Made by a program: the position numbers and the translations under genes. Below the pieces are notes generated by a model, which made no database searches, had not been told where the DNA came from, and saw only the letters and a list, made by a program, of their open reading frames with translations. DNA of 10,715 nt from Candidatus Altimarinota bacterium (GTDB taxonomy: Bacteria > Patescibacteriota > Gracilibacteria > BD1-5 > UBA2023): contig CANBWW010000032.1 of assembly GCA_947373235.1 (NCBI GenBank), positions 1 through 10,715 on the forward strand, written 5' to 3'. Shown here piece after piece: positions 1-7,901 of this stretch (position 1 is its first letter; each line of letters starts with the position of its first letter).

Positions 1-83
1 TAGAACTTAGATCTGAGTCAGCTCAAGAAATAGAGAAGCAAGTCTATGAAAACTCTCTCAGGTTTTATGGACTCGTAAATTAG
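1..83 (+). CDS. C-terminal fragment of a probable TatD-family metal-dependent hydrolase
   Basis: Only the last 26 codons are in the window, read from base 3 and ending in TAG at 81-83. The visible tail ends in Q-V-Y-E-N-S-L-R-F-Y-G-L-V-N. Seen directly: an acidic helical run followed by N-x-x-R-F-Y-G-L. TatD-family DNases typically end in a helix of the pattern T-x-N-x-x-R-L-F-G-L, so the assignment rests on this tail alone. The stop codon overlaps the stop codon of the convergent - strand gene, and a terminator-like hairpin spans the junction. A different enzyme with a similar C-terminal helix cannot be excluded. Confidence 0.5.
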   Translation, partial: ELRSESAQEIEKQVYENSLRFYGLVN

Positions 84-100
84 ACTTTCACGAGTCTTTT
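70..100 (+). terminator. Rho-independent terminator of the upstream + strand gene, inside the convergent overlap
   Basis: GACTCGT (70-76) and ACGAGTC (90-96) form a perfect 7-bp stem with a 13-nt loop, followed by TTTT (97-100). The hairpin contains the stop codons of both convergent genes, so it also encodes the last residues of the - strand protein. The T-run is short. No comparable T-run follows on the - strand. Confidence 0.5.
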
Positions 101-775
101 CTGTAATTCCTCAAACTGTTCTATCTGTCTATCGAGACGGATTTTTTGTTCTTCAGAAACTGCGAGGAGTTCTGGAGTTCCATTGATATTTCTTTCTACT
201 TCGGATTTTGCCGATTCCAGAGAGTTTTGTTGTTCAGATATTTTTATATTAAGTTCAGATTGAAGTTGAGTAAGAATGTTATAAAAATATCTGATTTCTG
301 TCTTTTCAAGGAATAAATACTTTGAATCTTTTGTATAAGCATATTTTTTGAGTATAGAAATATTTTTGAAAGTATTATGTATGGAAATTATTATATCGAG
401 AATTTCATCTATTTTTTCCATTTTTGAACTCTTCTTTTCCCAAAGATCATTAAATACCTCAAGTTTTTTAATAAGAAGAATGATTTTTATATCCGTTGAA
501 AGTCATAAATATATATAACATAGAATTCCAAATCATCATCAAAAAGAAATCAAAATAATAATTGCTATATCAAAATTCCAAGAAAAACCCCACTCATAAA
601 AACTATGTGTCTGAATAACTTCATATATAGAAAGTATGGGTCACCCTATTAAAAAGAGTGCTATGGGTAAAAGTATTATTGTAATAACTATTCAGATTTT
701 TAGAGATTTTTTTTGTTCTTTTCATTCTTTAAGTCTTTTTAGAGAGGATTGGAGCTGTATGTATATATTATCCAT
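80..775 (-). CDS. Small two-TM membrane protein with a C-terminal coiled coil, partner of the AAA+ ATPase
   Basis: With UGA as Gly the frame opens at the ATG at 773-775 and runs 231 residues to TAA. Seven UGA codons lie in the N-terminal half, including three in a row at 533-541. Seen: a basic amphipathic N-terminus (1-26), hydrophobic segments at about 27-46 and 69-91, then a long charged helical region (about 100-231) rich in E, K, Q and L that ends R-Q-I-E-Q-F-E-E-L-Q-K-R-L. The standard code would show only the C-terminal 113 residues. The start is 7 nt after the stop of the ATPase gene, so the genes are almost certainly cotranscribed. The topology and the C-terminal pattern (Q-I-E-x-F-E-x-hydrophobic ... 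K-x-L) resemble the larger membrane protein encoded on the other side of the ATPase. I infer distant paralogy and a shared complex. The function is unknown and I do not recognise a named family. Confidence 0.85.
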
Positions 776-782
776 AGTATTT

Positions 783-2039
783 TTATTTAATTTTTTCCAG
801 CCAACTTGTATAGATATTCATATCAACCATTTTTAAACTGGATGGTGTTTCAAGAATAGTTTTCTTTATAGATTCCATCGTGATCACATGTCCAGAGAGT
901 TCTTTTTCTGTGAGTTTTCCTGATTCTGCTTCATCGATAAGTTCCAATAGATCTCGACTCGCATCGCGTGCAACTTCATCACATATACCTTCTATATCTG
1001 CAGAAACGTATCCATGTGACAGTTTTGCAAGTTCTCTATAGTCCAGCTTGTTGCTCGGACGACCTGCCTTTTCTATATACATCTTGAAAAGTTCTTCTCT
1101 TGCTTGTTCATCAGGCGGACCGAGATATATTTTTTTATCGAGACGACCTGAACGGAGGATCGCAGGATCGAGATGATCGGGACGATTGGTAGCGGCGATC
1201 ACTATGAGATTTTTGGCATTTTCGAGTTCATTGAATTCCTGGAGAAACTGAGATACTTCCTCGGATTTGTTTGCATCCACATTGTTCGTGCGTGCAGAAA
1301 CAAGTGAATCTACCTCATCGAGAAAGAGAAGAATTGGCTCATTTTCGGCAGCTTTCTTCGCACCGTCAAAAAAATCCTTTATATTTTTCGTCGTTTGATG
1401 GAGATAACTCGATCCGAATTCACCCATATTTTTTGAGATAAATCCACAATCCAATTCTTCTGCAAGCTTCTTGGTAATAAATGTTTTTCCCGTTCCAGGA
1501 GGTCCGTAAAAAAGCATTCCTGTTGGGATCGATATTTTAAACTTTTCATATTCACTGTAGAGTTTCAGGATCATCTCATGTTTCTTTTTTTCCTCTTCTG
1601 ATGTTGGATTTTCAGGATCGGAACTTCGGAGTTTTTCGATAAGAAACTTAAACTTGAGTGGCTTGATGAAACTTTCAGAAAGTTCTTTTTTGAGATCATT
1701 CATACCCGCTACTGCTGCAAATCCCCAAGGCGATCCATCTTTTTTTACAAAATGTTGAACTTCTATTGCTGGTTTGATTTCTTCGTCTCATGGATTTCCA
1801 GTTTTCGGAGGATTTTGTATACCTGTAGATGTATGATCACTTCATGATGGGGGTGAGCATTTTGTATCAAAATTTTTCATTAGGTCATTTGCTTTTGCGA
1901 CGTCTGATTGCATGGAAGTGAGAGATTTTTCGAGTGTAGAGAGATCTGCGATATCGCCTGATTTTTTCAGGTTTTCGAACTCACGACCAGAAGTGATTGA
2001 CTGAAAAAATGCATCAAAGGGAGTAGAGGAAGAAGGCAT
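783..2039 (-). CDS. Classical-clade AAA+ ATPase (FtsH/p97-like ATPase core, no protease domain)
   Basis: 418 residues, ATG at 2037-2039, TAA at 783-785. Residues 1 to about 110 form a helical and then Gly/Pro-rich N-domain containing the only two UGA-Gly codons (1842-1844, 1788-1790). The frame then reads A-V-A-G-M-N-D-L-K-K-E-L, the usual entry to an AAA module. Walker A GPPGTGKT is at 179-186 and Walker B LLFLDEVD at 237-244. Sensor-1 A-A-T-N-R-P-D is at about 283-288, and arginine-finger candidates are R296 and R299 in I-L-R-S-G-R-L-D. A possible aromatic pore loop, G-S-S-Y-L-H, is at about 209-214. There is an unusual charged insertion of roughly 30 residues before Walker A. No HExxH motif is present, so this is a remodelling or unfolding ATPase rather than an FtsH protease. 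The two flanking genes encode membrane coiled-coil proteins and are the likely anchors or substrates. The AAA assignment is certain. The specific role is inference. Confidence 0.93.
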
Positions 2040-2057
2040 AATATTTTTAGAATAAGA

Positions 2058-3284
2058 TTATTTTTTTAGTTTTTCTTGGTAACTTTTGAGCATGGTTATA
2101 ACTCTTTCGAAATTTTCTATTTGTAATTCGAGTCTCTCTTTCTGAATTATAAGCGGTTTTTGGAGTGAAGAATCTTTGGTATTTGATATTTGTTTATCGA
2201 GTTCAGTTATAGTCGTATCGATCGTATTTTTATTTTTTTCAAGAAGTTCATGGATCTCGTCGATCGGTTCTATGACTTGAGTTTTTACCCAGTTTCCATA
2301 TTTCACGAAGTTAAAAATATCTTTGTATTGGGAAGATTCGAGAATTTTCCGAAGTTCTATTGTGTCATTTGTTGCATTTTCTGCCATTTTTCCAATGAGT
2401 TCAAAAGATTCTTTCAGTTTTCCAGAGAGATTTTCAGCCCAGGCATTTTGATTTGCTTCGGTAAGAAGAGATAGAGAATTTTTTTGTCATTCTTTCAGAG
2501 CAATCGATGATTCATATATTTCTCAAAAAAGAGTTTGTATTTCATGTTCCGTGTTATTTGCCATGAGGAGTGCTTTATTTGCTATCCATGAAAATACTCG
2601 TGCCAAAAAAGCTACAAAAAAGACTCAGAAAAAATAGACAGCTGCCATCATTCCACCATAGAGGAATCATGCGATCATAAGTACGACCACGATACCTTCT
2701 GCATCACGAGATCGACCAACACTTTGTATGATTTTACCTCCACCAGTGGCGATTCATTCGAGTTGATCCATGAGTGATTGTTTTTCTTGTTCTATGTGTT
2801 CTGCAAGCCCAGATGGTTCGAGAAGTGGTTCACGAAATGTTTTTTCGAGCTCAGAAAATGCTTCTTTTTGTTCACGAAAGTCAGATCGATCCACCACTTT
2901 TCCTGCCGATACGTAGTTATGATCAGTTATTACCACGTTTGCTCATCGTGTATAGAGATAGGATTTTCTAAACATTTTTCCTATCAAAATACAGATAACA
3001 AGAGTATAAAAAATCCCAAGTATCGATAAGACCGCGAGTATCACTCATCCAATACCTCATCCAGCAATTCAGAGAAGTCAAAAAATAACCGTTACAATAG
3101 CCAATGGCATACTGGAACCTCGTATGATCGAAAGATAATCCGATAGAACGCTCATGCGTAACTCATCTTTCGATATCCATTCGTAGAGATAAAAACCTCT
3201 TTCATCGACTTGTTTTTCGATAAACTCTGGGGAATTTGTATTTTCGATTCCGATTTTTCCTTGCGTATTCACTCGTGTGAGCAT
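2058..3284 (-). CDS. Four-TM membrane protein with a long C-terminal coiled coil, partner of the AAA+ ATPase
   Basis: A 408-residue chain appears when ten UGA codons are read as Gly (3078, 3069, 3057, 3045, 2943, 2754, 2667, 2625, 2523 and 2487, lowest base of each). Start ATG at 3282-3284, stop TAA at 2058-2060. Layout: a soluble N-terminus (1-56), a glycine-rich TM hairpin (about 58-103, four UGA-Gly in the turn), a charged helical stretch (about 107-176), a second TM hairpin (about 198-230, G-I-V-V-V-L-M-I-A-G-F...), then an extended coiled coil to the C-terminus. The C-terminus, with L-E-L-Q-I-E-N-F-E-R-V, resembles that of the smaller protein at 80-775. The gene lies 19 nt after the HD gene and 18 nt before the AAA+ gene. 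I infer a membrane scaffold or client of the ATPase. No named family is recognised. Confidence 0.85.
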
Positions 3285-3303
3285 ATATTTTTCTAGATAA
3301 AGA

Positions 3304-4395
3304 TTATTTTATATTTGCTGTTGGTACCGTTCATTTTTTATTATAGTTTTTTATTTTTTCCTCGATTCATTCGGTGATTTCTCTGTATTCTTCACTTAGA
3401 CTTCCTTCTATTTTTGCCTCAAAATAAGCGGAATATATATCTGCGAGTTTTACGAGTATTCCATTTTCTTCTTTCCATGGTGTAAGCATTTTTCTCTTAT
3501 ATGTCTTCATAAAACTATGAGATTCTATATAGGAAAGGAGGTATTCTTCTACCATATCCTTTTCGATGTGTTCGATTGCTTCTTCCAGGCCTGGAATTGC
3601 TTTTTTAGTTGGTGTGATTATGTCTCCAGTGATCGCTTCTGGTACGTCATGAAAAAGTGCAGTGAGCATCATATCAGTGATCGATGCATCATCCAGTTTT
3701 TCCTCATTTCCGATGATATAACTAAAAAATGTGATGAGATAGGTATGTGCGAGTACAGAAACTGGATATTTTCGATTGGATCGATTCCATCGGAAACTCG
3801 ATACAAGTCGATGGATGATAAATAAATATCTTTCAGGATCTGATTGGTTGTGCATATCAAAATCGAGAAAATCGAGGAATTTTGTGTATTTTTCTTCCGT
3901 TCCTGTTTTTTCGAGTTCCTTGAGAAGTCTCGCATAAGCTTCAGGATAGACCGTTGCATTTTGATATACCTCTGCATGCGATGCCCATATTTTTGCGAAT
4001 TCTATCAGATCATCTTCGGGACTTTTCTTGCTACTTTTCTCTATATCTTTCTTAAAAAAATCTGGAATATCAAGCGAGCTTACGGTGGTGAAAGCATTTT
4101 TTTCGAGAGCTTCATAGAGAGAAAAATCTCGTTTTTTCAGACGACGTTTTACATCCGAGCTGATATCGGAATAGATATAAGTAAAAAATCCAGAAAAAAG
4201 AATCTTTTTGAGTATCATTCCACGATCGTATTTTGTTTCTGATTTTTCCTCATCCAGATCTGCAAGAAGTATAGAAATATGTGCAACAAACGCGAGATGA
4301 TCGAGAGTATTGATTTCGCGAAGACGTGGAAAAGTGTTCCATCGATAGATCGAAAGTCCAGACAGGATAAGATTGGTGCAATTTTCAGAAAGCAT
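3304..4395 (-). CDS. HD-domain phosphohydrolase, YfbR-like, with duplicated HD module
   Basis: 363 residues, from the ATG at 4393-4395 to the TAA at 3304-3306. The standard code would stop at the UGA at 3367-3369, removing the last 21 residues. A second UGA is at 3331-3333. The C-terminal half is a good YfbR-type HD domain: R202-W203, H217 in V-L-A-H-T, H249-D250 in A-L-F-H-D-V-P-E-A-I-T-G-D, and D319 in K-L-A-D-I. These match the metal ligands and surrounding signature of 5'-deoxynucleotidases of the YfbR family. The N-terminal half repeats the opening (R18-W19-N, then H33 at the same 15-residue spacing), but the His-Asp pair is replaced by F-F-T-Y (70-73), so that copy should be catalytically dead. 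The start lies 1 nt after the stop of the holin-like gene. A nucleotide phosphatase role is inferred from the family. The exact substrate is unknown. Confidence 0.82.
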
Positions 4396-4396
4396 A

Positions 4397-4732
4397 CTAC
4401 TTAAAAAGTTTTAAAATAAATGAAGTCACACCGAGTGTAAAGGCGAGTGCAATGACAGGTATATATCCATGGAGAGTTATTCCGTCGAAAAGAAAATCGG
4501 CGACGAGTACGATGATGATCGAAATAACGAATGAAAAAAGTCCGAGAGTGAGAATCTTGAGTGGAAGTGTGACGATCCTGAGAATCGTTCCGAGGAGAAG
4601 ATTGACGATCGCGAGAATGACAGCAAAAACAACGGCGCTTATATATCCATTTTGTAAATCGATTCCAGGAACATAGCCTGCGATCAAAAATATCATCCCA
4701 CCCGTGATCAAAAAAGAAAAAAGATAAGACAT
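4397..4732 (-). CDS. Phage-holin-4 family small membrane protein (Phage_holin_4_2-like)
   Basis: 111 residues, ATG at 4730-4732, TAG at 4397-4399. It is almost entirely hydrophobic, with about four TM segments: roughly 4-22, 30-50, 55-75 (I-L-R-I-V-T-L-P-L-K-I-L-T-L-G-L) and 78-108. The central R-x-x-T-x-P-x-x-x-L-T-L-G-x-F pattern is the hallmark of the PF04020 family, widespread small bacterial membrane proteins of unresolved function that are usually chromosomal, despite the name. Unusually for this window it contains no UGA codon. It is the promoter-proximal gene of the five-gene operon. Confidence 0.85.
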   Translation of the reverse strand: MSYLFSFLITGGMIFLIAGYVPGIDLQNGYISAVVFAVILAIVNLLLGTILRIVTLPLKILTLGLFSFVISIIIVLVADFLFDGITLHGYIPVIALAFTLGVTSFILKLFK

Positions 4733-4761
4733 AGAAAAAAGAAAATGAATAAAACCAGAAA

Positions 4762-4789
4762 AGTATAACTAGAAGCGATAAAAAGACAA
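4762..4789 (-). promoter_or_regulatory. Promoter of the five-gene - strand operon
   Basis: On the - strand TTGTCT (plus 4784-4789) is followed by a 16-nt spacer and TATACT (plus 4762-4767), giving 4/6 and 5/6 matches to the sigma-70 consensus. Transcription would start near 4755, leaving a leader of about 23 nt before the ATG at 4732. That leader is T-rich and has no Shine-Dalgarno sequence. Confidence 0.55.
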
Positions 4790-4873
4790 AAAATCTCATT
4801 TTTTTTGCAAAAAAATCTTCAATATGCTACTCTCTTCATGAGAACGCGATTTCTATTTATTTTTCACATTTTC

Positions 4874-5932
4874 ATGGGACTGTTCGATAACCTTTTTCTC
4901 GATAAAAATACTCCTATGCAGATCAATACAGGAGCAGAAAAAACTGTTATTTCAGACGATCCAAAAAATCCTCCGTCTCAAGAACGAAAAGAAGATAAAT
5001 CGGAAACAGTTATACCATTTGAAAATATAGAAAATTCTGATATTTCTCTAGAAATTTCATCTCTGAATGATAAAAATCCATCTCAGGAACATGATACTTC
5101 TCTCACTGATGCTGATATAAATAACTCTTCAGTCGATATTCATACTCCAACAACCGTCGATTTTGATATCGGATGAGATATTGCTGGACTTGTCAGTATT
5201 CCTCTTGGTGATGCGATCGAAAGAGTTGATTCGGTTTTGTGAGAAGAGAAATGATGAGAAGTCTCGATGAGTTTTCTTTCAGGAATGATCCATCCAGTAT
5301 CAAATGTCGTTTTTGAAAACAACGATGAGCCACATATTTCTATCGAGTCTACAGAATTGCTCACAGAAAATACTGTGGAAACTCCAAAAATTACAGAAGA
5401 AGAAAATAAAAATACTGATAATGCGCTTTTTACTTTGCTTGGTGAAAATACTTCTTGAAGTGGAGAAATAAAAAATATACCTTCGAGAGAAGAAAGTAAA
5501 AACATAGATACTTCGAGTATTTTCTGAATTTCATCAACAGCTTCGAAAGATGTTTCCCATCAAAAAAAAGATATTGATGAAGAAAAAAAACTTCATAATC
5601 TTACAGATATTTCCCAGTATACAGAGAAAACTTTGTGAACGATTGTTTCTGAGCAAAATACAAAAAAAATCAGAGAAATACTCAAACAATCGATTTATGA
5701 ACTTCATAAAGTCGAAGTCGAAGATACCTTTCTGAAGGCAGAACTTATGCAACAACTTCTCGAATATGATCTCCGTATAGAAAAAGTTGAGGAAAAAACA
5801 AATAATGAACTTTCTATTCTGAAAAATGATCGTCATGATCTGGAAATAAAAATGAAAAAACTCGCCCATGAATCCCGTGTTATAAAAAATCTTCTCACTT
5901 CTTTGGAAAAACACCTCGAAATAGCTGGCTAG
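4874..5932 (+). CDS. Acidic low-complexity protein with C-terminal coiled coil, function unknown
   Basis: 352 residues from the ATG at 4874 (M-G-L-F-D-N-L-F) to the TAG at 5930-5932, with seven UGA-Gly codons (5174, 5240, 5252, 5255, 5456, 5525, 5636 or near). Under the standard code it would appear as three unrelated short ORFs in one frame. After a short hydrophobic start, residues about 15-230 are rich in D, E, S, T and N with no hydrophobic core, and are probably disordered. Residues about 235-348 form a charged helical region with heptad-like L/I/E/K spacing, a likely coiled coil. There is no signal peptide at this start. An in-frame ATG at 4838 would add 12 residues, R-T-R-F-L-F-I-F-H-I-F, and is a real alternative. 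No family is recognised. It lies just upstream of the pilin-like genes and could be an accessory or scaffold protein, but that is only context. Confidence 0.75.
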
Positions 5933-5934
5933 AT

Positions 5935-5962
5935 TTGCTTTTCCGATAATGGTAATTATACT
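5935..5962 (+). promoter_or_regulatory. Possible promoter of the pilin-like gene pair
   Basis: TTGCTT (5935-5940), a 16-nt spacer and TATACT (5957-5962) lie in the 50-nt gap before the ATG at 5983. The -10 is good (5/6) and the -35 is weak (3/6). Transcription would start near 5969-5970, about 14 nt before the ATG, leaving no room for a normal ribosome binding site. Confidence 0.4.
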
Positions 5963-5982
5963 TTTCTCTATATTTTTTTCTT

Positions 5983-6894
5983 ATGTTTCGCAATATCTAC
6001 ATTTCCATTTTGATCGGACTGAGTCTGTTTTTGAGTATTTTTACTTCTTCTGTGAGTTTTGCTGATATTCAAATTCCTGGAGAAAGTTTCCTTCAAGGTC
6101 CTTCTATCCATGTAAATGCAAGTTCTGGAAATGCCATCGATGTTTCTCGTGATTTTGGTTTCCGTCTTCTTGGAATTGCAAAATTGGTCATATCGGGTTT
6201 TGCTCTTATCTATATGGTTCTTATGTGAGTATATATGATTGTCTTCTCTGATAATGAAGAAAAAATAAAGACACAAAAAAATCAATTGCTCTATGTTATG
6301 ATTGGATTTTTATTTCTCAATGTTCCGTGAATCTTGTACCCACTTTTTTTCAGTTCATCGACTTCGACTACCAGTATCGGTGATATGCCACCAGCTTGGT
6401 CTGGCTTTATGAGTATATTTTTCAATGCAAGTATTCTCGATTCGACATTAGCAAATGTGATCGCGCTTTTTCAGGTACTTATATTTTGAGTTGCTGTATT
6501 GATGTTTACGTGGGGACTTTTTCAGTTGATTCTTTCTGGTGGAGATGAAGAACGTGTGAAATCAGGGAAAAATAGACTGATCTATGGAGTTCTTGGTTTG
6601 CTTTTTCTCGGTTTTGTGAAAGTTTGGGGAAGTATGATCGCTTCAGCTGATTTTATAAATCCTGCCTCCGGTCTCTGGACGATAGGGAAAAGACTCTTCG
6701 CTATTGCTATCTATTTTGCCTGACCAGTTGCTATATTTTTTCTGATTATCTGAGCGTATTATTATATCACTTCGGGTGGTGATGAAGAACGTGTGAAAAA
6801 ATGAAAAGCAATTATTGTGAATACATTTATCGCCACACTTCTTCTTATCGCCTCGTATAGTTTTCTAACTGAACTCCAGGGTCTCATTTTTTAA
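5983..6894 (+). CDS. Triple-module pilin-like (TrbC/VirB2, Mbov_0395-type) membrane protein
   Basis: 303 residues from the ATG at 5983 to the TAA at 6892-6894, with six UGA-Gly codons, several inside or at the ends of TM segments. It has an N-terminal signal peptide (hydrophobic core I-L-I-G-L-S-L-F-L-S-I-F, then S-V-S-F-A-D, cleavage near residue 27) and a short extracytoplasmic segment. It then has about six TM helices arranged as three hairpins. Each hairpin has a charged loop: S-D-N-E-E-K-I-K (about 88-95), S-G-G-D-E-E-R-V-K (about 185-193) and S-G-G-D-E-E-R-V-K (about 264-272). This loop between two TM helices is the signature of small pilin-like conjugal-transfer proteins related to TrbC/VirB2, which normally carry one copy. 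A role in an envelope channel, pseudopilus or type IV secretion-like apparatus is inferred from the family. The next gene, 8 nt downstream, is a one-module relative. Confidence 0.83.
6544..6798 (+). repeat. 18-nt direct repeat encoding the D-E-E-R-V-K loop
   Basis: The 18-mer gatgaagaacgtgtgaaa occurs at 6544-6561 and again at 6781-6798, in the same reading frame of the pilin-like gene. Together with the protein similarity it supports internal duplication of a TM-hairpin module. The first module (near 6247) and the next gene (near 7313) carry diverged versions. Confidence 0.7.
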
Positions 6895-6902
6895 AAAACA
6901 TT

Positions 6903-7430
6903 ATGAAAAAATATATCTCCCTTTCCCTTATTTTTGTATCGATCCCCCTTTCTTCTATTGGTTGAGTTTTTGCTGATGGTCCTAGTGTTGCTAATTCTCA
7001 AGCCTCACAAACTCCAGCTCCTCAAGAAGTGATTGTAACTACAGAGATTCCATGAGCAGGTTGTACTTGTATCTCTACTGAAGCAGCACCTGTTGATCTT
7101 GCACCTGATCAAGCCTGACCTCCACGTCCTCCAGTAGTATCTTGTGGAAATCCAGATACACGTAAATTTAAATGTACTATTCCTACTTGATGACTTGTTG
7201 GTTTTGAGAAGCTTTTTGCTGAGATTATCCGCGTTTTTGTTTATATTACTCTTCTTTTCGGTGTTCTTGCGATCGTGGCACTTGGTATCGGTTATGCGGT
7301 TTTCTCTGGAGGGGATGAAGAAAAAACGAAAAAGATCAAGAACTATGCGGTTAATCTCATCATCGGCATTCTTATACTCTTCTTTTTTCGATATATTTTG
7401 ACGTTTTTGGCTCCTTGGATTTTCCAGTAA
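6903..7430 (+). CDS. Single-module pilin-like membrane protein with exported cysteine-containing segment
   Basis: 175 residues, ATG at 6903, TAA at 7428-7430, with five UGA-Gly codons. It has a signal peptide (M-K-K then a hydrophobic core, ending near F-A-D at about residue 25). A Pro/Ala/Gln-rich exported linker follows, with four cysteines at roughly 57-92 (C-x-C, then C-G-N-P and K-C-T-I-P), suited to two disulfides or metal binding. Two TM helices (about 105-130 and 140-165) flank the loop F-S-G-G-D-E-E-K-T-K-K-I-K. This loop matches the three loops of the preceding gene and identifies the TrbC/VirB2-like pilin family. The start is 8 nt after the previous stop and no Shine-Dalgarno sequence is visible. 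The pair most likely forms one envelope complex. A terminator follows at 7462. Confidence 0.83.
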
Positions 7431-7461
7431 ATTTGGATTCTTTTCATTTTCTGATATTCTG

Positions 7462-7486
7462 AGAGAACTTTACTGTTCTCTTTTTT
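7462..7486 (+). terminator. Rho-independent terminator after the pilin-like genes
   Basis: AGAGAAC (7462-7468) pairs perfectly with GTTCTCT (7475-7481) around a TTTACT loop. The T-tract runs to 7486 and touches the ATG of the next gene at 7487. Confidence 0.7.
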
Positions 7487-7900
7487 ATGATTCCAGAAAA
7501 TCTTCTTTTTCAAAACACACCTGTTTTTTTCCTTTCCGATCGATCTTTTTTATGGATTTTCCTTTGTATAGTTCTTTCTCTTATGTGAACATGGATATAT
7601 AGATACTTTACATCTTTAAAAAAAATAAATCCGATCCAATGAGAAAAAGAAGTATATACTTTTCCAGAGAGAACGGATATCAATTTTGAAATAAAGATAA
7701 CGGAAATCCTTCGAAAAAAGCTGTCTAAAAAATATTATCCGCATCATAGTTTTGCTCATACGAGTCTCGAAATGTCCGAATATGTACATGAGAAAAATAT
7801 AGTAGACATAGTTCGAATGTTGGAATCTGCTGAATATAGTGATACAAAAATTCCGCTCGAAGAAAGAATGAGTTTGATGAATGAAGTAATATCATTGTAA
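7487..7900 (+). CDS. Single-TM membrane protein of unknown function
   Basis: 137 residues, ATG at 7487, TAA at 7898-7900. Two UGA-Gly codons make it invisible under the standard code. It has a short N-terminus, one TM segment at about 20-40 (W-I-F-L-C-I-V-L-S-L-M-G-T-W-I-Y), and a soluble charged domain of about 90 residues with T-E-I-L-R-K-K-L-S-K-K-Y and V-R-M-L-E-S-A-E-Y-S. The arrangement, one TM followed by a helical domain with L-E-x-x-x-Y, loosely recalls small DUF4381-like proteins linked to MoxR/vWA clusters, but this is weak and I do not assign it. The ATG abuts the T-tract of a terminator hairpin, so the start could instead be internal (ATG at 7583). It is followed at once by the hairpin at 7908-7960. 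Confidence 0.7.
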
Positions 7901-7901
7901 T

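Noticed and set aside
783..2039. Calling the AAA+ protein FtsH
   Set aside because: The ATPase core is similar, but there is no N-terminal TM pair and no HExxH zinc-protease domain.
3517..4242. Long + strand and other-frame open frames (102-132 codons) opposite the HD gene
   Set aside because: Shadows of the HD coding frame with no domain patterns, biased composition and overlap with a well-supported gene.
4401..4799. A 132-codon alternative frame over the holin-like gene
   Set aside because: Composition rich in R/C/H/F and implausible. The 111-residue frame is a clean membrane protein with family motifs.
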